DNA of 23,708 nt from Pseudomonadota bacterium (GTDB lineage Bacteria; Pseudomonadota; Alphaproteobacteria; Sphingomonadales; Sphingomonadaceae). The position numbers were made by a program, and so were the translations under genes. Location of the stretch: positions 1 to 23,708 of the forward strand of contig JAEZCS010000227.1 of the NCBI GenBank assembly GCA_023433445.1. The letters run 5' to 3'. The notes under the pieces were generated by a model. It was not told the origin of the DNA, did not search any database, and saw only the letters and a program-made list of their open reading frames with translations. Within the stretch, counting starts at the first letter, position 1. Each line of letters begins with the position of its first letter. Shown piece by piece: positions 1 to 6,826 of the stretch.

Positions 1-617
1 CTGTGGCTGCGGGCATGCTGCACTTCTCGCTGCGGCGCGCGCAGAATGTCCACTGGCAGGCGACCGACGTCACCCGCGAATTCCATGCGGGCCTCAAGAA
101 CCAGAAGCCTGCGGTGCTGTGGTTCACGGGTCTGTCGGGCGCGGGCAAGTCGACCATCGCCAACCTCGTCGAAAAGAAGCTGGCGCGGATGAACCGTCAC
201 ACCTTCCTGCTCGACGGTGATAATGTGCGCCATGGCCTGAACAAGGACCTTGGCTTCACCGATGCCGACCGCGTGGAAAATATCCGCCGCGTGGGCGAAG
301 TGGCGAAGCTGATGACCGACGCGGGCCTGATCGTGATCACCGCCTTCATTTCGCCCTTCCGTTCGGAGCGCGAAATGGTGCGGCAGATGATGCAGCCGGG
401 CGAGTTCGTCGAGGTGCATATCGACACGCCGCTGGCCGAGGCGGAGGCGCGCGACGTCAAGGGCCTCTACAAGAAGGCACGGTCGGGTGAGCTGAAGAAC
501 TTCACCGGTATCGACAGCCCCTATGAGGCGCCGGAGGACCCCGAAATCCGTATCGACACGACGTCGCTGACGGCAGACGAGGCCGCTGACCTCATCATCG
601 CGAGGCTGATCCCATGA
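1..617 (+). CDS. cysC: Adenylylsulfate kinase domain, 3' end of bifunctional CysNC (partial)
   Basis: This is the 3' part of a sulfate-activation gene, cut by the left edge of the window. The product phosphorylates adenylylsulfate (APS) to PAPS in the cytoplasm. The visible 204 residues contain a P-loop GLSGAGKS (about residues 43-50), the LLDGDNVRHGLN segment, and FISPFRSERE with the serine typical of APS kinases. The first ~25 residues (HFSLRRAQNVHWQ) look like the end of a CysN GTPase domain, and the frame is open to the edge. The gene is therefore probably a CysN-CysC fusion rather than a free kinase starting at the GTG at position 3. It overlaps cysQ by 4 nt (ATGA), so the two are probably translated together. 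The kinase identity is strong; the fusion is inferred. Confidence 0.93.
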   Translation, partial: VAAGMLHFSLRRAQNVHWQATDVTREFHAGLKNQKPAVLWFTGLSGAGKSTIANLVEKKLARMNRHTFLLDGDNVRHGLNKDLGFTDADRVENIRRVGEVAKLMTDAGLIVITAFISPFRSEREMVRQMMQPGEFVEVHIDTPLAEAEARDVKGLYKKARSGELKNFTGIDSPYEAPEDPEIRIDTTSLTADEAADLIIARLIP

Positions 618-1387
618 GCGAGGTGATGAGCGATGGCGATCTTGCCGCGCACCTTGCCGAAGTCGCAGGACGGATTTTGATCAACGTGCGGGCCTCGGGG
701 CTCTTCAGCCCCAAGGCGCTGGGCAAGGCGGGCGACCAAACCGCCAACCAGTTCCTCGTCCACGCGCTGCGGGAGGTCCGTCCTGAGGACGGCTTGCTGT
801 CCGAGGAGGAAAAGGACAATCCAGAAAGGCTCGCAAAGAGCCGCGTTTGGATCGTCGATCCTGTCGATGGCACGCGCGAATATGGCGAAGAGCGGTCTGA
901 TTGGGCCGTTCATGTCGGCATGGCGGTGGATGGGGAGGCGGTATTGGGTGCGGTCGCGCTGCCGGGCCTTGACCTCACCGGCGCTGGTGGCGGCACCGTT
1001 TTACGCTCCGATCAGCCGCGGCCTCTCCCGGAAGCGCCAGCAAAGCTCCGCATGGTTGTGTCGCGTACACGCCCGGCGCAGGAAGCGGTGGCAGTCGCAG
1101 AGCGCCTCGACGCGGAGCTGGTGCCGATGGGATCCGCGGGCGCGAAGGCGATGGCTGTAATTCTCGGCCAAGCGGACATCTATCTCCATTCAGGCGGGCA
1201 ATATGAATGGGACAGCATGGCCCCGGTCGCGGTGGCCAAGGCGCATGGCCTGCATTGTTCGCGGATCGACGGCAGTCCGCTGATCTACAATCAGGAAAAT
1301 GTGTATCTGCCCGACCTGCTCATTTGCAGGAAGGAACATGCTGAGCAGGTGCTGACCCTGATAGGCGAAGTTCAGGTTAGCGCCTAA
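614..1387 (+). CDS. cysQ: 3'(2'),5'-bisphosphate nucleotidase CysQ
   Basis: This 257-aa protein belongs to the inositol-monophosphatase superfamily. CysQ removes the 3'-phosphate from PAP, and in some bacteria PAPS, which clears the inhibitory by-product of sulfate assimilation. The metal-binding signature is present: acidic SEEE near residues 63-66, IVDPVDGTREY near 80-90 (D82 and D85), and YEWDSMAP near 197-204 (D200). The ATG at 614 overlaps the cysNC stop. A second in-frame ATG at 626 is possible, but the overlap favours 614. Its place directly behind an APS kinase fits PAP/PAPS turnover. A hairpin terminator follows the stop, so this is probably the end of the operon. Other IMPase-family substrates are possible but less likely here. 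Confidence 0.93.
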   Translation: MSEVMSDGDLAAHLAEVAGRILINVRASGLFSPKALGKAGDQTANQFLVHALREVRPEDGLLSEEEKDNPERLAKSRVWIVDPVDGTREYGEERSDWAVHVGMAVDGEAVLGAVALPGLDLTGAGGGTVLRSDQPRPLPEAPAKLRMVVSRTRPAQEAVAVAERLDAELVPMGSAGAKAMAVILGQADIYLHSGGQYEWDSMAPVAVAKAHGLHCSRIDGSPLIYNQENVYLPDLLICRKEHAEQVLTLIGEVQVSA

Positions 1388-1399
1388 TCTGAGAAGGAG

Positions 1400-1440
1400 G
1401 GTTGAGCCGCGCCGCTTAAACGCCGCGCGGTTCAACCTTT
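1400..1440 (+). terminator. Intrinsic terminator after cysQ
   Basis: A 13-nt arm at 1400-1412 pairs with 1425-1437 around a 12-nt loop, with one G-T pair and otherwise Watson-Crick pairing. On the plus strand it is followed by TTTATTT, the form expected of a Rho-independent terminator for cysQ. On the minus strand the same hairpin lies immediately past the stop of the convergent SIMPL gene, but no T-run follows there. It is therefore mainly a plus-strand terminator that also insulates the convergent gene. Confidence 0.7.
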
Positions 1441-2224
1441 ATTTCGTCAGCGCGAATTGTACCGAAACAGTTGCACCCAAAGTCAATTCACCCGGCGCGA
1501 CAGGACTGGGCGGAGGTGGGGGAGGAGGTGCTCCCGCCATTCGCCCCGTTACCATGATGGGTTGAACCGGGTAATAGCCGCCGCCTTCGCTGATGGAGAT
1601 GGTTCGCGAAATCCTGAGGCCAGCGGCGCGCGCGTAAAGCTCACCGCGAGCCCGCGCATCCTTGACGGCGGCCACCCGCGCTTCGTCCAATGCGGCTTTC
1701 GGTTCGTCCAGAGTGAAGGAGGGGCCATCCACCTGGTTAGCCCCCGCCGAAACCAACGTGTCGATGATACGGCCCATTTCCTCCAGTTTGCGTACACGCA
1801 CCTGGATGTTGTTCCGCGCCTCGTAACCGATTATGCGCGGAGCCTCAGGCTGAAGCGGGGCGACGTAGGGTTCCCGTGCCAGTCGCGCTCTCAGCTGCGC
1901 CTCTTGTTCAGGATTAGAATATTGGGGTTGAAGGGAAAGTGCCGAGGTTTGGATATCCCTGTCTGCTATACCTGCACCCTTAAGCGCCCTGATGACCTCA
2001 TCCATTCGGGCAGCATTGGCTGCCAAGGCCTCGCCCCCTGTCTTTCCGTGGCTCACCACGCCCGCTGAAAAGACGGCGAGATCGGGCACCTGTCGGCTTT
2101 GCCCTTCGCCGCTGACAACCAGTAGCGTCTCATCCGGTGTAAGGATCGGAGTTGCTGTCGGAAGTTGAGCTTGCGCCCCCGAAGCAAGTCCTGTCGCGAC
2201 GATGAGAAAGGCAAGGCGTTTCAT
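1439..2224 (-). CDS. Secreted SIMPL-domain (DUF541) protein
   Basis: This 261-aa exported protein has a SIMPL domain. The start codon at 2224 gives a clean signal peptide (MKRLAFLIVATGLASGAQA, cleavage likely before QL). It also puts GGAG six bases upstream, whereas the ATG two codons earlier sits directly against GGAG. The mature part begins with the typical SIMPL core (LLVVSGEGQSRQVPDLAVFSAGV near residues 34-55) and continues with the IQTSALSLQPQY segment. The Pro-run APPPPPPPSP near residues 236-245 would probably need EF-P for smooth translation. SIMPL proteins are periplasmic or outer-membrane proteins of poorly defined role, some linked to oxidative stress. It is divergent from the DUF1206 gene. 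Confidence 0.88.
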   Translation of the reverse strand: MKRLAFLIVATGLASGAQAQLPTATPILTPDETLLVVSGEGQSRQVPDLAVFSAGVVSHGKTGGEALAANAARMDEVIRALKGAGIADRDIQTSALSLQPQYSNPEQEAQLRARLAREPYVAPLQPEAPRIIGYEARNNIQVRVRKLEEMGRIIDTLVSAGANQVDGPSFTLDEPKAALDEARVAAVKDARARGELYARAAGLRISRTISISEGGGYYPVQPIMVTGRMAGAPPPPPPPSPVAPGELTLGATVSVQFALTK

Positions 2225-2341
2225 CGGCATCTCCTGTCCGTTGCCTTGGTGTAACCTGTGTTCGACCAACCGGTTGCATGATCAATGTCGCGAACCAGCA
2301 ACTTCGGCGCCTCCTCTGCGTTGCGAGAGAAGGAGATGCCA
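2225..2341. promoter_or_regulatory. Divergent intergenic region between SIMPL and DUF1206 genes
   Basis: This 117-bp region must carry promoters for both flanking genes. I can see both ribosome-binding sites (GGAG on each strand) and a short self-complementary AACCGGTT near its centre. I cannot assign a convincing -35/-10 pair for either direction. Confidence 0.4.
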
Positions 2342-3166
2342 ATGAAAATGATGCGAGAAGACACCGCTGGCTGGCTGACAATTTTGGCGCGGCTCGGTTT
2401 TGCCGCGCGCGGCCTTGTATATTTGCTGATCGGGGTTTTCGCGATGGGCGCGGCGCTTGACGGGGGTCGGCTAAGTGACAATCAGGGGGTGATGGGCACG
2501 ATCGCCGAAGCGCCCATGGGACGATTTCTTCTCATTCTCTGCGCGCTGGGCTTTGCTGGCTATGCGTTCTGGCGCCTGACCGAGGCCGCGTTGGACCCCG
2601 AACGTAGGGGGGAGAATATGAAAGGGCGGTTCGAGCGGGCAGGATACGCGGTCAGCGGGATCATACATGTCGGGCTGGCCGCTGCGGCTACAAAACTTGC
2701 TCTGCGCAAGGCTGCGCCGACGAGCGGTAGCCCCGGTGATCAGGCTGCACAAAGCTGGTCCGCGTGGTTGCTTGAACAGCCTGCCGGGCCGTTCTTGCTG
2801 GCGCTAGTGGCGATAGCGCTATTTGCTACGGCGGGCGCTCAGGCGCTCAAGGCCTACAAGGCCAGCTTTGATGACTTGGGAGGTGATGTGCCCGCGCCGC
2901 AGCAGGTCCGCTGGCTGGGCCGGATGGGATATGCTGCACGAGCCCTGGTCTTTGCGATGATCGGATGGTTCCTGATCAACGTCGTGCTTCATCGCAATCC
3001 CGATGAGGCCGGCGGTTTAGGTGCGGCGCTGAGGCAATTGCGTGAACAGGATCAAGGGCCCATCCTGTTGGTGATCGTGGCGGCTGGCCTCGCATTATTT
3101 GGGCTGTTCAGTTTGGTGGAAGCTCGCTACCGGCGACTGCGCGTTGTCAGGCCTCACATGCCTTAA
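2342..3166 (+). CDS. DUF1206 integral membrane protein
   Basis: This 274-aa inner-membrane protein is built from three similar two-helix units. Each unit opens with an R.G..ARG.V/Y-type helix (LARLGFAARGLVYLLIG near residue 15, FERAGYAVSGIIHVG near 100, LGRMGYAARALVFAMIG near 195). Each is followed by a second hydrophobic helix. That triple repeat is the hallmark of the DUF1206 family, whose function is unknown. The start at 2342 is chosen because GGAG lies six bases upstream; an open frame runs back to 2285 but lacks a good ribosome site and would add 19 polar residues. The leader resembles that of the divergent SIMPL gene (AGGAGATGCC then ATGAAA). No partner gene hints at its role. Confidence 0.85.
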   Translation: MKMMREDTAGWLTILARLGFAARGLVYLLIGVFAMGAALDGGRLSDNQGVMGTIAEAPMGRFLLILCALGFAGYAFWRLTEAALDPERRGENMKGRFERAGYAVSGIIHVGLAAAATKLALRKAAPTSGSPGDQAAQSWSAWLLEQPAGPFLLALVAIALFATAGAQALKAYKASFDDLGGDVPAPQQVRWLGRMGYAARALVFAMIGWFLINVVLHRNPDEAGGLGAALRQLREQDQGPILLVIVAAGLALFGLFSLVEARYRRLRVVRPHMP

Positions 3167-3208
3167 GCGGCTTGATGCTCACGAGGCCCACAGGCGGTTT
3201 TCTCTCGA

Positions 3209-3499
3209 TCAGCGGACGCTCTTGTCCTGACGCTCTCCCCCGGATTGGGCGAGCCTAAGCGCTACGATCCATCCCGCTACAGCGCAGCCGCTAAACCAGA
3301 TCAGCCACATCGCGGCGTCGCCTGTGAAGGCAAGGAGCACCCCAGGCACGACAGCGCCGGCGACGTAGAAGCGGCGCAGCGTCTGCCCATGCCCACCGTT
3401 CAACCCCGCAGCCCGCCTCCGCTTTGGATCACCAAGGCCGAGGAGGGTGAGCAAGCTGACGGAGACTGCCGTTGCAATGAGTGTGAGCCAGATCATCAT
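3209..3499 (-). CDS. DUF3325-family small membrane protein
   Basis: This 96-aa protein has three predicted membrane segments (about residues 2-22, 43-60 and 64-84) and a charged C-terminus. The start at 3499 overlaps the upstream PepSY stop by ATGA, so it is the third translationally coupled gene of this cassette. A longer reading from 3640 exists but would lie inside the PepSY gene. Size, hydrophobicity and position after a PepSY-TM gene match DUF3325, a family found in siderophore-uptake loci. I infer the family mainly from context and recalled resemblance. Its biochemical role is unknown; an accessory role in periplasmic iron reduction or release is plausible. Confidence 0.7.
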   Translation of the reverse strand: MMIWLTLIATAVSVSLLTLLGLGDPKRRRAAGLNGGHGQTLRRFYVAGAVVPGVLLAFTGDAAMWLIWFSGCAVAGWIVALRLAQSGGERQDKSVR

Positions 3500-5076
3500 T
3501 CGGCGGCCTGCAGTGCAAACTCTCTCGATCGCCGCGCGCGATGCGGGAGATGCCGCGCAAGCATCCAGGCGCCAGCGAGCAGAAAAGCGATGTCCACCGC
3601 AGCTATGATCGGCTGACCTCCTTCGATGGCGGTGATCCAACCCGGACCGCCCATAAGCAGCCGAAGTAAAGGCAGGATGACCATCAATATGCCCATGCCG
3701 CGCTCAAGAAGGAGACTTAGGTTCCCTCGGTCGCTGATGAAAGCTCCGCCAATGATCACGAGAGCGGAAGCCATGAGGAAGCCGACTGGTGTCCAGAAAA
3801 GAGCATTTCCGGAAGAGGTGCTGCATAAGAAGGCGACGGCGGTACAAAGCAGCGCAAAAGGCAGGCCAAGACCGACGATCGTAACCATCCGGTCGAGCCA
3901 GGCCAATGACCTAGCCTCGTTGGCGCGACGGACGACCCAAAGACGGAGACCGGTCAGGGTCACATAGCACATTGCGAAGCCAAGCCCGAACCAGACCGCT
4001 TTCGATATTATGCCCGCGAAGTTGCCGAAGTGCAGCGGCGACATGATCCCTGCCAAGGTACCGCCGGCCGATGGCTTCGCCCCAATCAGCGGCTTTACAT
4101 GTTCGAAACGCCCGTCCGAACCGGTGTAGAGCAGGCTGATCGGAACCACGCCGCCCTTCTCCGGCGGATGGAACGTCGTGACCTTCGCGTCAGCGCGGCC
4201 GAAATTCTCAACGGCTATGAATGTTGGGACTTCGCCAGTTCGCTGGATGGCGTCGCGGGTAATCCTGTCTAGGCCGCTGGTCGGAGCCGGGCGCGGGTCC
4301 GCCTGTCCCGGATTGCCGAAGACACTTTCGTTGAGAGCCTGAACGTCTCCGCCAAAGGCAGCCATGGCAACGATCGGAACGCCTACCGTTCCAAAGAAGG
4401 AGAAGAAGCTGCCCGTGAACGCGAGGATGAATGCAAAAGGTAAGCTCCATGTGCCCGCGACACTGTGCCGGTCGCGATTGAACAGCACCGGATTTGCCTT
4501 CCGCCGCAGGGTGAATATGTCCTTGAACAGATGGCGGTGTATCATCAGGCCGGACACAGCGGCTACCAACATCGCCAATCCGAGTATTCCCGTCAGCAGC
4601 AGGCCCCAAGGATTGGGCAAGTGCAAACGGACATGAGTGTCGACCAGGAAATGGCTGAGCGCGTCGTCATTGCGTGGGCCAAATACTTCCTCGCTCGTGC
4701 CAGCCTGACGGTCGATGACCTGGCCAGTGTTGTCGAGTCTGTAGAAGATGCCCCTGCTTACCAGCTCTCCGTTCGGGTCAACCTCATGCCGGTGGAAGAA
4801 GGCGCCGAGATCATGGTCGCCAACCTCGAACAAGTCGACGCCTTCATGATATTTGGGCGGTGTCTGCTTCCCCAACCGTTGGATGCTCTGCGCGATCGGC
4901 CGCTCGAACGCTGATGTGCTGGACATATGTCCGGAAGACCAAGTCCCGATTTCATCCGCGAATACGGCCGCCGTGCCCGTCAGTACCACGGCATAGAGAA
5001 TAAGGCCGAGCAATATTCCAGACCAGCCATGGACTGCGACCATCAGCTTGGTTTCATTTTTCGGGAGATGAATCAT
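3496..5076 (-). CDS. PepSY-associated TM protein, putative ferric-siderophore reductase
   Basis: This 526-aa inner-membrane protein belongs to the PepSY_TM family. Related proteins such as Pseudomonas FpvG are needed to reduce and release iron from ferric siderophores. The N-terminus has HGWSGILLGLILYAVVLTG (residues 16-34). Conserved histidine-bearing segments follow: HVRLHLPNPWG near 148, IHRHLFKDIF near 179-188, RHSVAGTWSLPF near 203-214 and LHFGNFAGI near 348-356. The His positions at helix edges suit haem binding, but that is inference. A further group of C-terminal helices lies at about 396-505. The start at 5076 overlaps the DUF3649 stop (ATGA). No TonB-dependent receptor gene lies beside it in this window. 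Confidence 0.85.
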   Translation of the reverse strand: MIHLPKNETKLMVAVHGWSGILLGLILYAVVLTGTAAVFADEIGTWSSGHMSSTSAFERPIAQSIQRLGKQTPPKYHEGVDLFEVGDHDLGAFFHRHEVDPNGELVSRGIFYRLDNTGQVIDRQAGTSEEVFGPRNDDALSHFLVDTHVRLHLPNPWGLLLTGILGLAMLVAAVSGLMIHRHLFKDIFTLRRKANPVLFNRDRHSVAGTWSLPFAFILAFTGSFFSFFGTVGVPIVAMAAFGGDVQALNESVFGNPGQADPRPAPTSGLDRITRDAIQRTGEVPTFIAVENFGRADAKVTTFHPPEKGGVVPISLLYTGSDGRFEHVKPLIGAKPSAGGTLAGIMSPLHFGNFAGIISKAVWFGLGFAMCYVTLTGLRLWVVRRANEARSLAWLDRMVTIVGLGLPFALLCTAVAFLCSTSSGNALFWTPVGFLMASALVIIGGAFISDRGNLSLLLERGMGILMVILPLLRLLMGGPGWITAIEGGQPIIAAVDIAFLLAGAWMLARHLPHRARRSREFALQAAE

Positions 5077-5393
5077 CGGCCTGCATCCTTCGCAGCAGAT
5101 GGCCAATAAGCCCATTTATGAGCAAGCAGCCCGCCATGTGTCAGCACCAGCGCCAGCGCGATTAGAGCGACGCGGCCGACGCTGCGATCCAGGCACGCGT
5201 GAAAGAACAGCACAGCCCAGATCAGCGGTGCAAGCACGAGTGGCAAAACCAGATTGTCGATGCCCGCGCGTCCTCCGGGTAACCACAAGGTCATGCCAGC
5301 CATCACGACGACGGTGACGCAGATCGCCCCTGGTCCGGCCAGGAGGATGCGGCTCCAACGCTTAGGAGTAGTGGGTCCAGCCTTCGCCTTCAT
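5073..5393 (-). CDS. DUF3649-family membrane protein
   Basis: This 106-aa protein opens the three-gene PepSY cassette. It has three hydrophobic segments (about residues 14-36, 45-65 and 72-90) and a basic N-terminus. The DUF3649-PepSY-DUF3325 order is one I recall from iron/siderophore loci in proteobacteria, and that order is the main basis for the family call. The start at 5393 has only a weak ribosome site (AAGGCGGG). A candidate Fur box and a small inverted repeat lie within 45 bp upstream, so this gene probably receives the cassette's promoter. No enzymatic motif is visible. Confidence 0.7.
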   Translation of the reverse strand: MKAKAGPTTPKRWSRILLAGPGAICVTVVVMAGMTLWLPGGRAGIDNLVLPLVLAPLIWAVLFFHACLDRSVGRVALIALALVLTHGGLLAHKWAYWPSAAKDAGR

Positions 5394-5400
5394 CCCGCCT

Positions 5401-5422
5401 TCATACCGCTACGCAGGTATGA
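5401..5422. repeat. 7-bp inverted repeat in the leader of the PepSY cassette
   Basis: TCATACC (5401-5407) and GGTATGA (5416-5422) are perfect inverted arms around 8 bases. They abut the Fur-like site and end 8 bp before the DUF3649 start codon. The repeat could be a second operator or a weak leader hairpin that hides the poor ribosome site. Confidence 0.5.
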
Positions 5423-5437
5423 TGCAAGTCATTAGCA
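5423..5437. promoter_or_regulatory. Candidate Fur box upstream of the PepSY cassette
   Basis: The 15 bases TGCAAGTCATTAGCA form a 7-1-7 imperfect palindrome (TGCnAnT-n-AnTnGCA). The layout is that of a Fur-family operator. It lies 30 bp upstream of the first gene of an iron-type cassette, where a repressor would overlap the promoter. The match was made by eye and not scored. Confidence 0.45.
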
Positions 5438-5461
5438 ATTAATGGGGGGTCAGCGGCTGAG

Positions 5462-6826
5462 CTAAAAGTCTGATCCGATCACTCGATAGAGGGCTATCCG
5501 GTTCTGCAGCAGTTCGAGGTCCGTGGCGATCGCGCTCCGTCTGGCCGAATACAGCGATCGCTGATTGACGAGTGTGGTCAGGAACGGATCGATGCCCGCG
5601 CGATATCGCTGCTCAGACAAGGCATAGGCCTTCTCATTGGAAACGACCAAGGCTCGCTGAGCTGTCTGCTGCTCGCTTATGGTGCCCGCGCGAGCCAGGG
5701 CATCTGCCACATCGCGGAACGCACTCTGGATGGCATTTTCATAGTTGGCGACCGCTGCCTGCTGCTGAGCCTTGCTGAATTCGACATTCGCCCGAAGGCC
5801 ACCACCGAATATGGGAAGGCTCGCAGAAGGCGCTGCTGTCCAGGTAAATGCGTTGCCTGTGAATAGAGATGACAGGGCAGAACTAGCGACGCCAATAGCT
5901 GAGGTCAGGCTGATTCTTGGGAACATTGCGGCGCGTGCGGCGCCGATATCGGCATTGGCCGCCCGGAGTAGATGCTCCGCCTGGAGCACATCCGGTCGTC
6001 TCAGCAGGACGTCCGATGAAGTCCCCGCAGGTACCTGCGCGGTTGTCCCGATCAAGGATGAGAGGGAGGGCGGCAGTAACGCTTCTTCGACAGGCGTGCC
6101 GGCGAGCAGGTCCAGCGCGTTGCGGTCCTGCGCCACCTGCGTGACAGTGGCAGCGACATCGGAACGTGCCTGCTCCGCAATGGTCTCGGCCTGATGAACG
6201 TCAAGCTTACCGGAAAGGCCGGCGCGGTTGAGCGACCTGATGAGCGCCAATGTTCTTTCCGCACTAGTGAGCGTGTCGCGCGCAACATCGAGCAGTTGTT
6301 GATCAGCCGCGAGCACGGCATATGCACTCGCCGTCTCGGCAACGAGCGCGATCCGGGCCGCCCTCGCCCCCTCCTCGGTCGCCAGATAGGACTGGAGCGC
6401 GGATTCACTCAAGTTCCGTAGCCGGCCAAATAGATCGATTTCAAAAGCGCTGAAGCCGATATCGGCGCTGTAGTTGTCCTGCCGCTGGTCATTGCGGCGC
6501 GTGAAGGTTGCGCCTGCATCGGCTGTGACAGTGGGAAGCTGCGCCGCTCTCTGGATGCGATATTGCGCTCTTGCGGCCAGCACATTCGCAAGCGTGACGC
6601 GCAGGTTACGGTTGTTCGTGAGCGCTCGTTCGATGATCGTGTGCAGCCGCTGGTCACCTATCAGCACTGTCCAAGGCAGCCCTGCTTTTTCCGTGGCGAT
6701 CGCTGCAGGATAGGCCGCTCCAGCAGGCCAAGCTGGCGGAACGGTTGCGGTAGGCCGTTCGTAGGTTGGCGCGAGATTGCAAGCATTCAGGACAGCAGCA
6801 AAGCCGAGGATGACCATGCGCTTCAT
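5462..6826 (-). CDS. NodT/OprM-type outer-membrane efflux lipoprotein
   Basis: This 454-aa outer-membrane factor is the exit duct of the RND pump encoded just upstream. It has a lipoprotein signal with LNAC (Cys16), then CNLAPTYERP, the usual start of NodT/OprM proteins. Two outer-membrane-efflux repeats follow, with typical segments such as FEIDLFGRLRNLSESA, LLRRPDVLQAEHLLRAANADIGAARAAMFPRI, and a C-terminal YRAGIDPFLTTLVNQRSLYSAR. The start codon overlaps the pump stop (ATGA), so the two are coupled. The gene is last in the three-gene operon, and I see no clear terminator in the short gap that follows. The drug range cannot be read from sequence. Confidence 0.94.
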   Translation of the reverse strand: MKRMVILGFAAVLNACNLAPTYERPTATVPPAWPAGAAYPAAIATEKAGLPWTVLIGDQRLHTIIERALTNNRNLRVTLANVLAARAQYRIQRAAQLPTVTADAGATFTRRNDQRQDNYSADIGFSAFEIDLFGRLRNLSESALQSYLATEEGARAARIALVAETASAYAVLAADQQLLDVARDTLTSAERTLALIRSLNRAGLSGKLDVHQAETIAEQARSDVAATVTQVAQDRNALDLLAGTPVEEALLPPSLSSLIGTTAQVPAGTSSDVLLRRPDVLQAEHLLRAANADIGAARAAMFPRISLTSAIGVASSALSSLFTGNAFTWTAAPSASLPIFGGGLRANVEFSKAQQQAAVANYENAIQSAFRDVADALARAGTISEQQTAQRALVVSNEKAYALSEQRYRAGIDPFLTTLVNQRSLYSARRSAIATDLELLQNRIALYRVIGSDF

